NCBI GenBank assembly: GCA_965153355.1
Contig: OZ231126.1
Location: 77,996,001 to 78,060,000 of the forward strand
Length of the DNA: 64,000 nucleotides
DNA from: Flaccisagitta enflata
Taxonomy: Eukaryota > Chaetognatha > Sagittoidea > Aphragmophora
Reading direction: 5' to 3'
Below are positions 21,220 to 32,600 of this stretch, piece by piece. The translations under genes and the position numbers were made by a program. Below the pieces are notes generated by a model. The model was given only the letters and a program-made list of their open reading frames with translations, ran no database searches and had not been told where the DNA came from. The first letter of the stretch is position 1. Every line of letters starts with the position of its first letter.

Positions 21220-21330
21220 TCAAAAGCAACTGATACCAGTAAAACCTTTATGGTGCTTTAAGTATTCATTTTGAGAACTTTGGACTGATTCTGTTTGAAA
21301 GCACATTACCTACCATTTGGTTATGCAAAA
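21205..21330. repeat. Inverted repeat arm, partner at 24420-24545
   Basis: About 125 bp that is roughly 75-80% identical, in reverse complement, to 24420-24545, sharing GCAATCAAAAGCAACTGATACC and GAAAGCACATTACCTACCATTT. The two arms enclose the LINE ORF1 relic and simple repeats. They could be ends of one compound element or two copies of a dispersed repeat. Confidence 0.6.
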
Positions 21331-21714
21331 ATTCTAAGCACTCGCTTTAGTATTGACTGGAATCCTGAAACACGTTTTTCTCCGCGCTCCGTAAAAAAAT
21401 TAAGAAAAGGGCAAAAAACTTTAACGGATTTTCTCAAAATTTCAGATGCATGCGTAATAAACTCTGCTCTACAACATATCTCAATCTCCACGTTCAACTC
21501 TCCCATCTTCATTGTCTTTTTGCCCTAAAACTGTTTTCTCCCTCAATCAAATCTGAATCTTTTTTTTTCTCGCCATTTCTTAACCAAAACAATCAAATTA
21601 AATCGAAACTCCATTCCACCGTTGACCGGGTTTCATCCCTTTCACACGAACTTTAATTTGGCACTTTGGGACAAAATCGTTTTTGCCAGCCTTTAAGAAA
21701 TCAAGATAAAGAAA

Positions 21715-22751
21715 ATGCCTCCAAAAGGGAAAGGAAAACAAAAAATTGATGTTGAAACAACCCCAGCTGAAGAGAACAGTATTGAGAATCTGAGAAAGGA
21801 ATTGTCTCAGATGAAAAAGATTCAGGAGGTGACAAATTCTGTTTTTGCTGATATGCGTAAGGAAATTTCATCTGTTGGTGGGAAGGTGAACGACTTGATG
21901 GAATGTATCAGTGAGGAAGTTAACAGCATGGTGTCCAAGGCTGTTACCAAGGCAGTTCTTGACAATGGGGGAATAGCAGCTGAAGCAATGAAGAAGCATT
22001 GGGCTTCTCACCTTTTAGACATTGCAAAGGAGCAGGTAGAAATGAACGAGGGGCAAAACTTGTTGAAGCAAGAAATAAAAAATCTGGAAGCTCAACTGGC
22101 AGCATCTAGAAATTGTTTGGAAGAGCAGGATAAAAGAATCATGAATGTTGAACGGATGTGGCAGGAAGAAAAGCAAAAGCATGATCAATCATCAAAGGAT
22201 GATTTTGAGAATTTAAAAGATCTTGTTGCAAAATTAGAGACAGGAATGGATGAATTAAGAAAAATTCTGCCGTGTCACCACAAATCCTCTCATCTGCTCC
22301 AAATGAATTCCATCAAAGGGAACGAAAAAAGAACAACTTGATTATCTTTGGTCTAGGGGAAAGCAATGAAGCCCTTTATGAAGAAGTTGTTGATGACCTT
22401 TTTCATGATCTTGGAACTGTTATCACAAGTGATGAATATCAATGCTTCAGAGTTGGGAAGTACAATAGTCAAAATTACCAACCACTTGTCATCAAACTGC
22501 CAAATGCCATTATCAAAAATGATATCTTAGCCAGAGCAAAAATGCTTAAAGGCAACGAAAAATGGAAAGGAGTGAGCATCACCCATGATTTGACAAAAAT
22601 GCAATGCGCTGAAGAGAAAACAAATGAGCTTCTTTTCCGACAAGAAGCTGTCAAAAGGAATGAAGGCCTATCACCAGAGGAAAAGCTTACAAAAATTTGG
22701 AAAGTTATTGGTGGACGTGGATCAAGAGCTTTGGCTTTTCGGTCTCTTTAA
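21715..22751 (+). pseudogene. ORF1-type protein of a non-LTR retrotransposon, frameshifted
   Basis: First frame 21715-22341: a Lys-rich N-terminus (MPPKGKGKQK) and a long coiled coil. Second frame, usable from about 22272 to 22751: RKKNNLIIFGLGESNEALYE, then PLVIKLPNAIIKNDILARAK and GVSITHDLTKMQ. This matches the RRM-like plus C-terminal layout of CR1/L2/L1-type ORF1 proteins (coiled coil, then a NLIIxGL strand). A one-base length change near 22255-22320, in an A-rich run, separates the frames. No EN or RT follows; the copy is partial. Confidence 0.7.
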
Positions 22752-22779
22752 TCACAACCTAAGTGGCCCTTATTCTGTA

Positions 22780-23660
22780 ACAACAACAACAATAACAGAA
22801 ATGACAATGACATTTTTTTCGACAAATTAACATTTTCAACAATGAAATCATCACTAATGGAAAAGACAATGACACAACAATGGAAAAAGCCATCTTACAG
22901 TGCATCAAACAACAAAAATAACAATTACAACACCAATCCAAAGAAACATCCCTCAGTGCAGTGCCGGCAGCATGAACATTTCTACCAAACTTCCTACAAG
23001 GAATTTTTACCTTGAAACCATCGGGCAATTCAACATTAACGGCCTGTTTCTTTCAGGCCGTTGCCGGTATGTTTCTATCCTTCACTGTTTCTACAGGGAT
23101 GAACCAAACGCCAATAGACAAGATTCTGCTGGGGTTTGTCTGCCGCTGTCTTCTTTCTTTTACAGATGGATTCAATTGCGATTGAGCTGGGCAGTGCTGA
23201 AGACATCAGGATCAGCAACAGCCACAACAAGGACATCAACAACAACCACAACAACAACAGCGGCAACAACAACCACATCAACAACAACAATAACAACAAC
23301 AACAAACAGCAGCATCAACAATCACAGATCAATGACAGTGTCAACGACTGCAATGATGGCGACAGCTGCGGCAACAGCTGCGGCGACAGCTGCGGCGACA
23401 GCTGCGGCGACAGCTGCGGCGACAGCTGCGGCGAGCTGCGGCGACAGCTGCGGCGACAGCTGCGGCGACAGCTATGGGGACCGCTGTGGCGACAATTACG
23501 GTGAAACATATGGAAACAGCAACGGCGATAGCAGCGGCGACACCAAAAACACCGATGATATTGGAACTATATCAATAATGACAATGACAATGACAACAAC
23601 AGCAACAAAATAGGCGATATCAGCAACAACGACAATGACAACAACAATGACAACATCATA
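22780..23660. repeat. CAA-rich tracts and a (GCGGCGACAGCT)n minisatellite
   Basis: CAACAA-type repeats at about 22780-22960 and 23215-23310. At about 23361-23480 a 12-bp unit GCGGCGACAGCT is repeated about ten times. It can be translated in several frames (Thr/Ala, Asn, or CGDS repeats), and no frame stands out as a gene. Confidence 0.8.
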
Positions 23661-23814
23661 TTATTGGAATTGTTTTGGGACTATTAGGATCTAAAAACAA
23701 ACTAAAATCTATCAACTTGTGAATACATGAAGAAATCAAACACTATCTTACGTTTAAGGTTTTTGTACTAATAGCAACCATTTGTTTGGACCCCTTAGGG
23801 GTCTGTGTTGGTTG

Positions 23815-23914
23815 CTATATATTATATTATATTATATTATATTATATTATATTATATTATATTATATTATTATATTATTATATTATATTATATTATATTA
23901 TATTATATTATATT
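23815..23914. repeat. (ATATT)n microsatellite
   Basis: A pentanucleotide array, interrupted near 23868. Confidence 0.95.
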
Positions 23915-25330
23915 TAGCGGTTGAGCTTCCACCTAATTTTGAAATTTGATAAAATTTCGAGAGTTTTTTTCCTAAAATTGTGTTTTTAAGCAGGTTTACA
24001 TAAATGTATCCTTGTAACTTTCACATTGATTCGTAAAAACCATCTGATTGTTCATAATTGAGAGGCAATTGACCCTTCTGTTGCATAATTTTTGATTTTT
24101 GCCGTTTCCTTGGAGATTTAGGTATTAAAAAACCAGTGATGTGACAAAAAACCTGCACAAATAAGAAAAATCAGAAGAAAAAATTGAAATTGGCCTATGA
24201 ATTTTTATATTTTGGTATGGTTTTTTAGACTTGCGTAAGCTGAGACTAATATCTTACTTTTAAGACCAATCTGGTCATTTTTGATTGATAAGTAACAAAA
24301 TGACATTGATTTAAAGTTACAGAGGTCAGTTTATCAATATTTTCAAAAACCTCACAAGTGGTAAATCACATCTTTTCTCAAATCCATGCGGAAGCTAAAC
24401 CGCTAGAGCCACTGCTATAAAATTTTGCATGAATAAATGGTAGGTAATGTGCTTTCAGATAAAACTAATCTGGATTTTCAAAAATGAATACTTTAGGTAC
24501 TATAAAGGTTTTGCTGGTATCAGTTGCTTTTGATTGCAGGGTATCTTCATTCTCTTGTCATTTCCAAACGAATAAAGCTACAGATTTCTGCTTGGCGGCA
24601 AATGAAAGAAAATTCGATGAAGTTACCGAATTTCACCAATTTTTGCCCATTCCGATGCTCCAAAGCTGAGTTATGACCGTTTTTGTATGCAGATATACTT
24701 ATTTCCTAGGTATTATATAGTTTTTAGAGTGACTTGGAAAGAAATCACATAATCACTGTTGTTGCTCAGTAAATGACTTTTGCATGAAAATGATTTTTGT
24801 ATGAAAGGCTGCCATTTCTGAGAGGCTTCCACCTCTGATTGCAGATTAGTCTCAAATGGAGCCTGATTTACATATTTTTTTGGGCATCAGTGGTTCAAGC
24901 TTTCATAAATAAAAAGAATTTAAAAGCAATATTGTTCACATCAAATAAGGATTTATTGATCTTTGAATTGATTCTGTGGAAAAACTGTACATCCTAGACA
25001 CAATCCCTTGAACACACAAAAAAAGAAAAAAATATGTCAAATATAGAACTTAAGGCCATAAGGAGAGTAATGATTCTGAATCATTTAGATCATCCATTTG
25101 TAAAAGCTTAATACTTTTTTACCAGTTGCTTAATACTTTGTTGTCAGTTGCTTAATACTTTGTTGTCAGTTGCTTAATACTTTTTTGCCTGTTGATATTG
25201 ATCACCCTGTACACCAATTTGTAGCAAATGAGCATTATGTCAGCTAGATTAGCATTAGTGGTTTAATCAAAAAATTGTAGCAATCATTGATTTTTTTCGT
25301 TCCTGACAAACTGCAGGAATTTTGTAGCTA
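23915..25330. other. AT-rich non-coding; inverted-repeat partner and a 25-bp tandem repeat
   Basis: Contains the right arm (24420-24545) of the inverted pair with 21205-21330, and a four-copy ~25-bp tandem repeat at about 25107-25197 (GTTGCTTAATACTTTGTTGTCA). No exon of the flanking acyltransferase gene recognised. Confidence 0.55.
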
Positions 25331-25344
25331 ATTTTGTGGTTTTA

Positions 25345-25484
25345 TTATAGAATACCAGGCGTTCATATTTTGAAGAAGCGGGAAGCGCCGCTTCTCGGAA
25401 GCTGAAGGAATTTGTAGGAAGAGCTTGGATGAGGAAGGAGGGAAAAACTGAAAGGAAAAAGAAAAAAAAGAAAGAAGAAAAAAA

Positions 25485-25545
<61 letters not shown>

Positions 25546-25853
25546 AAGATAGAAAGAAAACAAATAAAGACGAGATTAAAACCTTCATAAGAACTAAAGA
25601 GGCATTTTGTCAGTGAAGAAAAAAACTTGATTGTGTGATAGAATCAAATCATTTTTCAAACTTATTTACACAATTGGTATTACATGGTCAAATTGAGTAA
25701 AAAGAATTCATGCATATTAATTAGTGTAACATTTTGCAATTTTTTACCCTAAATGGTGGCCAACAGACTGATGACAATCTGTGTCGGAAACTTATGAGGC
25801 AGAATTTTTGCCTCTCGGAAGATTTACAAAATATGAACGCCTGTAGAATACTG
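25345..25853. repeat. Inverted-repeat pair enclosing (GAAA)n
   Basis: TAGAATACCAGGCGTTCATA at 25347 is inverted near 25826-25853 (TATGAACGCCTGTAGAATAC). Between them lies a (GAAA)n array at about 25490-25560. Probably a MITE that acquired a microsatellite. Confidence 0.55.
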
Positions 25854-25935
25854 TTCCAATTGTCGCGCTGTGGTTGTTTGAATAAACAAATCTCTAACTT
25901 GTGATATTCGATGCTCAACAATTTTTTTTTTTGAT

Positions 25936-26071
25936 GTAACAGGGTGAGCAGAGAAATCTGGACTAGCTCTCGACTTCAAAGGAGCGCTGCTCCTTAACGA
26001 ACAAAGCTGTAGATCCATTTGTTTTGAAGGAGCGCTTCTTCAGCCAGTCCAGATTTCTCTACTCACCATGT
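25936..26071. repeat. Short palindrome (~135 bp)
   Basis: GTAACAGGGTGAGCAGAGAA and TCTGGACT face AGTCCAGA and TTCTCTACTCACCATGTTAC. The centre contains GGAGCGCTGCTCC, itself a hairpin. Confidence 0.65.
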
Positions 26072-27610
26072 TACTACTATTGCTATAGTATTTGACCCAA
26101 TGAAAGGAAGCCTCTAGACAAAAACAATTTTTAGATGCAGAGACAGATTGTTAGGCGGCGATATCAGAGGGGATTAAAAAGTTCGCTCGAAAAAGATTTT
26201 TGGCATCTTGACTAAAGCGAGGATGCTGAATAAAACTGTGGAAACCGTAAGTCTTTAGCATTACTCATTTTGGTGTTTTACAAACTTTTTTAATAAAAAA
26301 ATGGGGAAAAAAAAGTAACACTTATTCTACGACTTCATTCTAAAACTCATCTCCACTGAGATTTTTTCTAAGTCAGAGTTAACCTTCCAATGTATCATTG
26401 CGCGTCAGGGAAGAGAGACAGACTGGCTAAAATCAACAAATAAATGGACGGACAGATACACCAATGCGCAGACAGGTAATCACTTTACCAAAGGTGGATC
26501 CGACTGCATGCAGCAGGCTGTGTCATGCAATTTAGCGCCATGGAAAAATTGGTTTGGTGAGAGGAAATGCTAGTGCGTAACTCACTACAGCATAGTGAAA
26601 CAGCAATGATGACAAGGAAAATCAAACCATAAAAATCACCCTTACATACATCTTCATCCGAGTAAGGAAGTAGATCTAGAAGGAAAAGTGAAATATTTTC
26701 CAAACCATTTGGGTGGCATTAATGAAAAAAAAAGTGACCATAACATATATGAAATGCTATAGATTAAAAAAAAATGTAATTGTCTCTGCTTAGGTTGACC
26801 TCTATGTCCCCGGACTCTAACTCAGAATGTAGGAACAGAAAATTGTATCAAACATCATGTCAGTTAATTCAATACTAAAAATCGGGGTTGCTTTTATCTA
26901 TTATTATTAAGACAAAATCCAAAGCAGAATTTCAAGCTCTATCCATTGGTGCCACCTCCGAAACTGTAGAGGTCAGCGTTTGGCAATGCCGATGATATCT
27001 TACAGGTAGTTGGATTCGAAATTAGAGCCAAATCAGAACTGTTTCTCGTGACTAGAAGTTATTCTTCAAGCGCTAAGATTGTACTTTGCCGGCAAAGGCT
27101 GTAGGCAGGGTAGTCCCTATTTAGTAAAATACCGCTCCAACAGATTTCAAGGGACTAGCAATTAGTAACTAGATGGAATTCTAGTGGCGGGTCCCTTAGA
27201 GCAGGGTACAGCTGTATTGGAAGAAGGAACATAACTTACTTTTAGTGAGCAGTTTTCTTTTAGGTTAGATTAAACATGAGAGCAAGTATTGCAAGAGCTT
27301 TGCAGAGCGCTGCAGTGCGATTGATCAAACAAAGTTAGCGACTATCTGCCCGTTTCAAAGGCAATTATTTGTGTATGGTAACCTACCCACAGTCATCCCC
27401 CCTATTTAGCATTACCAGACAAAACAGTCTTAAGAATTGCACTTCCAAAAAGCCTCTTCTGTATTCATTCATTTCAAAAAAAGATATGTTTTGTATTGTG
27501 ACATCGTTTGATGTAATGCTTAGCTCAAAATAATTCTTTGATTGCGCGGTTAATTCATGTATATTGAGCTTTAAATCAATCAATCAATCAATCATCAATC
27601 AATCTCTCAC
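26072..27610. other. Presumed intron 2 of the acyltransferase gene (incomplete)
   Basis: On the minus strand this lies just downstream of exon 2. I searched for the next expected family motif (G-x-PLCMxQY) and did not find it, so either the intron runs further left or the gene is truncated. A pogo-like MITE end lies at about 27197-27226, and a short (AATC)n tract at about 27571-27603. Confidence 0.45.
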
Positions 27611-27739
27611 CTTCATCTTAAAATCGACGACGTTGGCGATTAATTTGGCACTAAAATCGAGAACTTGATTCATGGAATCGAAATTCTCTTGAGTCAAAAT
27701 CATTCCAGGGTTGCTATTGATGGGCAGGGGCAGGGGCAC
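27611..27739 (-). CDS. Choline/carnitine O-acyltransferase family, exon 2
   Basis: A 43-codon, phase 0-0 exon: acceptor CCGTTTTCAG, donor AAG before GTGAGA. It encodes VPLPLPINSNPGMILTQENF and then MNQVLDFSAKLIANVVDFKMK. In the family, WLNDMYL from exon 1 runs ungapped into this stretch; the LPxNSxP part resembles choline acetyltransferase more than carnitine acetyltransferase from memory, while AAKLI-x2-VxDFK is common to both. The enzyme transfers an acyl group from CoA to choline or carnitine. The catalytic His lies in later exons not seen here, so substrate choice is undecided. Confidence 0.8.
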
Positions 27740-27897
27740 CTGAAAACGGAGAATGTGTGATAGAATGTTTATCATGATTTGATACATTGTTCCTATCTGT
27801 CTGTCTGTTTCTGTTTACCTGTCTTTTTGTCAGTGTCGGTCTGTCTGTCTGTCTATTTCTGTCCCCATCTCTGTGTCTGTCTCTTTCTGTCTCTCTC

Positions 27898-27898
27898 C

Positions 27899-27943
<45 letters not shown>
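27898..27943. repeat. (TC)n microsatellite
   Basis: A pure dinucleotide run preceded by CTGT/CTGTCT-type repeats from about 27795. Confidence 0.95.
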
Positions 27944-27945
<2 letters not shown>

Positions 27946-28228
27946 AGCTCCGAGCAGGACGGAGCTCCTCCGAATTTTTCTCTGAAAATAAATCGAGAAA
28001 AAATTACGGACTCTGGCAAAATCTGGCACGCTCGGCCACGAAGAAAACTTAGCAATTTCCCAGATCGTATATACTTATACGAAAGAGAGAGAGAGCAACA
28101 GTGGGAAACTACCCCCAGGGGTATTACCCCCGGGGGTCCCACTGTGGTACCTTTTAGGTACTAGGGTCCAGTACCCGTTTACCCCTTTTCCTGCGTAGTC
28201 ATTAAATTGACCGAGTTTTTCCTACTCG

Positions 28229-29149
28229 TTGACCTACAAAATGGGAGGCAACAAAAAAGGTACCAACGCTTCGAGCGTTAAGAAACCATCCAAAAAAAGC
28301 CACGCTGCGACTAATGTTGTTATCTCTCCCCCAGTTGATGCAATTATTAAATCGAACGCTATTACACCAAAAACTCAAAAATCCATAGACTCGTTCATCA
28401 AGATTAAATCGAAAAGAAAACGTGAAGACACGAAGTCCGGAGCCTCCCCCGATGACAAGATCGCCCGTAAAGTTGAAGCCTTTACCGAAGAACTAAACCT
28501 GTCAGGATCGTCATCTGAATCCGACGAAGAAACCATGGACAAGACGATCGTAGAGGGCGAAAAACAGGTAGGAAGTCCTTTACTGGGTATGGTTCCAGGG
28601 GTTGGGGTTTCCTCAATTAAATCATGTTCCTCGAGCAAAAATGATGACTCCAAACATGTTAAACTAAATGAAATCCAGGCGGCTAGACCCGGTAGTCCGT
28701 CTCCATCGTCCTGGGATGGTCCTGATGACCTAATGACGCGAGATGTCACCCGCTCTGACTCCGAGTTCTCGTCCCCGCCGGAGTTGGTAGTCACATCTCC
28801 AGGATCATCCACGTTTAGCTCACCGTGCTCGTACGTGACAGGAGGTCGCTCACCAAATCGAAGAAGGAGAAATCCAGAAGATACGGAAGCATCCTCCGAG
28901 GACACCGTGACACCGGAAATTCAATCGCCTGCTCGTGAAGATACACCCATCCCCAGGACGACACCGGAATTAACGATCGATCCGGTCACAGGTGCCCCCA
29001 CCGCCGGAGTAAATCATGAGGATATTGCCAATCCAACTGCGGCCTCAACTCCACTGCCCTTGAGGGGGCAATTGCCAGTTCTTCCTCATCTTCGGCTCTC
29101 CTACATCAAGGGGGCGCAATCGCCACTCAAGCCCCAACTTCATCCGTAG
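28229..29149 (+). CDS. LINE ORF1, first segment
   Basis: 306 residues, starting MGGNKKGTNASSVKKPSKKS. It is a basic N-terminus followed by Ser/Asp/Glu-rich and Pro/Thr-rich low-complexity sequence (GSSSESDEET). At about 29040-29060 the likely reading moves to another frame, in which sequence stays open to 29631; the last ~30 residues of this frame are therefore probably not native. Confidence 0.6.
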   Translation: MTYKMGGNKKGTNASSVKKPSKKSHAATNVVISPPVDAIIKSNAITPKTQKSIDSFIKIKSKRKREDTKSGASPDDKIARKVEAFTEELNLSGSSSESDEETMDKTIVEGEKQVGSPLLGMVPGVGVSSIKSCSSSKNDDSKHVKLNEIQAARPGSPSPSSWDGPDDLMTRDVTRSDSEFSSPPELVVTSPGSSTFSSPCSYVTGGRSPNRRRRNPEDTEASSEDTVTPEIQSPAREDTPIPRTTPELTIDPVTGAPTAGVNHEDIANPTAASTPLPLRGQLPVLPHLRLSYIKGAQSPLKPQLHP

Positions 29150-29631
29150 CCCCCTCCGGGGGCGCAATTCAGAAAGGCACCGTTAGATCGTCCAGAGACT
29201 CCGTGATCAGCTCATCACTCTCCTCAACTTCTGGTACAACCGAGTCTCCACTGACTGCCCAAGGAAATCAGTCCCAGGGAGATCCCTCTGCTCTGAACCT
29301 TCACAGGTATTCAATTGAAGTTGTAGGGATAGCACAAGACCCAGAGTTTGCAGGGAGTGAAATTTTGGCAGGAGACTTTCTTGAGCAGAACAAACCGAGG
29401 GACTGTACCATCTCAGCGTTTAAGTTTAAGAGAGATAAATCCTCTGCGTTTATTATTCCTGGGGACATGAAGTCATACAATATTATGGTCAATCCTGAGA
29501 ACTGGAAACTTACTAACAAGTCATACACCTTCTCACCATCCATTCGACTATTACCGCAACGACGAACTTTCACGCTCCATTGTCGCAAATGGAATTCCTG
29601 TACTGAAATGGATGCAGAATACGGAGGTTAA
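29041..29631 (+). pseudogene. LINE ORF1, middle segment in a shifted frame
   Basis: Frame 1 is open from about 29041 to 29631 (ATG available at 29203). It contains a plausible folded stretch (YSIEVVGIAQDPEFAG, CTISAFKFKRDKSSAFIIPG). Near 29545 the natural reading appears to return to frame 2, which runs straight into the zinc-knuckle/RT ORF. Two compensating frameshifts thus lie between the start of ORF1 and the long ORF. They could be mutations or assembly errors. Confidence 0.55.
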
Positions 29632-32600
29632 TGACCCGGTCGCATCTGGCTCAACAATCTTCAAGAGGGTCCAAACGATCGTGGAAGGAATCAACCCCAA
29701 CCACCAAATCGACAAACTACGACTCCTATGCAAGAAAGATCTCTGGGACGACCTCATCAAGCCAGAAAACCAAGCAAAATCCTTGACGAGGAAGTTTCCT
29801 ATCAAAATGACGATGACGACGCGAACATCGGCCGCCAGCTTGAAAGACCAAGATCCCGTCGATATCAGGGGCCATAAGATCTCCTTCACTGCTCTCGTGA
29901 TTGGAGATGTATGTGGCCGCTGCTTCAGCAACGAGCATATCTCCGAAGATTGCTCCCTAAAAGATGTTGATCTCCCATGCCGAAGATGCGCCGAAATGGG
30001 CCACCATTTCAAAGATCCATTGACAGGAGCCACATGCAACAAACCTCAGAAATGCGTTACGTGCGAAAGGGCCGGCAAACCGTCTGGACACCGAGTGAGA
30101 ACTGATCAGTGCCCCATCTATATGCAGAGCAGGACTGGAAAGATCAAGACTAACATCACCCAAGCGCAGGAATCGTCGACAGTGAGACCGCTCTCATCAA
30201 CCCCAGCTCCAACTGCTCCAATCTCGAGATCCGTGAGACCATTACCTCTCAACAACTTGGCCCCGTCGAACACATTATTCCAAGCCAATGCGTGGAATTC
30301 AAGTTTCCCCGCGTTAGGATCGAACGTAGCAACAAATGATTTGACCAATCAGAGCTCGACACAGGTCAGTAATAGCCAATCACAAGCGTCGATGACGTCT
30401 ACCGGCTCAACTGAACTACTGGGCATCATTCATGAGCTTAGCAACACCAACAAGCATATCTTGACTCTATCAGCTTCCATTGAATCTCAACAACAGATCT
30501 TTCTCAACGCTTTATCAAACCGTCCATCGGGAGACATGCCACGCCGTCAACCATCCTCCGAGGAGAACGCAGTCACCATGGAAACTGAGGACGCGTCCAG
30601 CAGCTCAGCGCCCAATGACTCCAGGTTTGACAGACTCGAGCAGCTCATTATTTCAATGAAAGAAGGGCAGGATGATCAGATTGACAGAATTATAAGGAGA
30701 TGTGATGAGCAAGTTGAACAAAGGCTAGATATTTTCAAAACAGCATTCTTTAAGAAACTGCATCAAGATCAACTGAACTTCAATGACGACATCAAGTCAT
30801 ATGTGTCAAGGCACGAAGTAAGGAGAGAACAGAAACTAAAGACTATGGTCAACACGTCAGTGAAGCACTACGTGGCGGCCTTAGGACAACAGCTTGGAAA
30901 TGACCCCTGCAATACTCTTTCGGACTTGGATAGACTCTCACCGACTATCAACGCCAATATTGAGATGGAACTCAGGGACAAACATCCAAAAGGAAAATCT
31001 AGTCAAGATAAAAACTCTAGTCAAGCAATATCCCTCAACGAGAGCTTCCAAGAAATCCAAAACTCTCTAGTCTCTAAATCTTCTTATTCCTCGCATGTAG
31101 CTCGAGATCCCGCCGCGCAGATCCAAAGTGCGCAACGCCAGAGGATCGAGACAGCAAGCGTCCTCGTGCCGACTCTGAATGCGACATGGAACCACGCGAC
31201 GTCTCCCACATCCAGCGGTCCGCCAGCACCGCCGTCGACAACATCGACCAGTCAAAGGACAGCAGCAGGTCATGAGCAGCGACCTCCAAGGATTCTTTCA
31301 GGTAATATCAATGGGTCCCCAAATAGGCTTAAGTTGCTAAGGCAGGAACTACAATTGACACATAGGCAGAGATCCAACTCAATCATAGCACTACAGGATG
31401 TAAGACTTAATCGCACCTCGCAGATATCCATACCCAACCATAAGTTTTTCATCAAGAACTCCAACACACTAACTGGCATCCCAAAAACATGGAAGGCTGA
31501 AACCATTGATAGTGACAGCCCGGAAGAAATTACCATACTGATGGAGGACGATTTTAACCATAAGTTCATCCTGATTAATGTTTATCATCGCCCAAGGAAA
31601 GAGATCCCAGACTCATTACTGGAGCACCTGAGTAACGTAACAACTGAATATAAAAACCTCCCAATCTTCATTGTGGGCAACTTTAACGCCCCCCATGAAG
31701 CATTCGGCTCACGTACAACCTCTAGGGCAGGGGATAAGCTTAGCGACTGGATACTTGACTCTGGCATGAAGAACATAAAATGTGAATCACCGACATACTA
31801 TTCTAACAGCAAGGCCGGCGCCTGGAACATATTAGACTTGATTATTGTAAATGACAAAGCAGAAAAAGTAATAGAGAACGTCTCACAAGGCCGAGATCTA
31901 GGTAGTGACCATATCCCATTCCTAATCGACTTGAAATTCAAATCAAAGACGGGTAAATTCCAAGTGACGAAAATTAACAGACACAATCAAAGACTTGACG
32001 CGGAAAACGAACTTTCGAAACTTACACCCATCAACGACTTCCCATCAACACAAGAAATTGACAATTATACTGAAGAGATTAGTAAAATCTTAACTAACTC
32101 AAAATCGACCAACACTTTTGTGAAAAACATCCGCTTCAAAGACGGTGTCGAACTAAGCGAACGATCTGAATTTCTTCTTAAAGAAATGAGGAAAACATCT
32201 AATAGGAGAAAAAATAACGACTCAGAAGACACGAGAAAAAAGTGCAACTACCTGAAGAAAGCTTTTCGGGCATCTGTTAAAGATGACGAGGCTAAGGATT
32301 ACGTTAAGAGAATTAAGCGCTGCGCGACAAATAACGATTCAAGGAAAAAGTGGACAACAATCAACGAGGTCCTAGACAGACAAAGAAAAGACAAGAAACC
32401 ACTGACAAACCTTCAAAAACAAGACGGAACCAAGACAAACTCAGTAAAGGAAATATTAGAAGTCCACGCAAATCGTTTACAGTCCTCATGCTCTCCAGCA
32501 GATGAAGCTTGGATGAACAATGATTTTAAGAATCAAATAGAAGAAGAAGTAAGAGCAAATGAAAACCTGTTTCTCCCTGCGACATCACTTCTAAGCGAAG

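Noticed and set aside
26485-26703. Candidate third exon of the acyltransferase gene
   Set aside because: A 72-residue ORF with a hydrophobic stretch; it lacks the expected PLCMxQY motif and suitable phase-0 splice sites.
28375-28905. Antisense ORF within LINE ORF1
   Set aside because: Shadow of the coding strand; no independent features.
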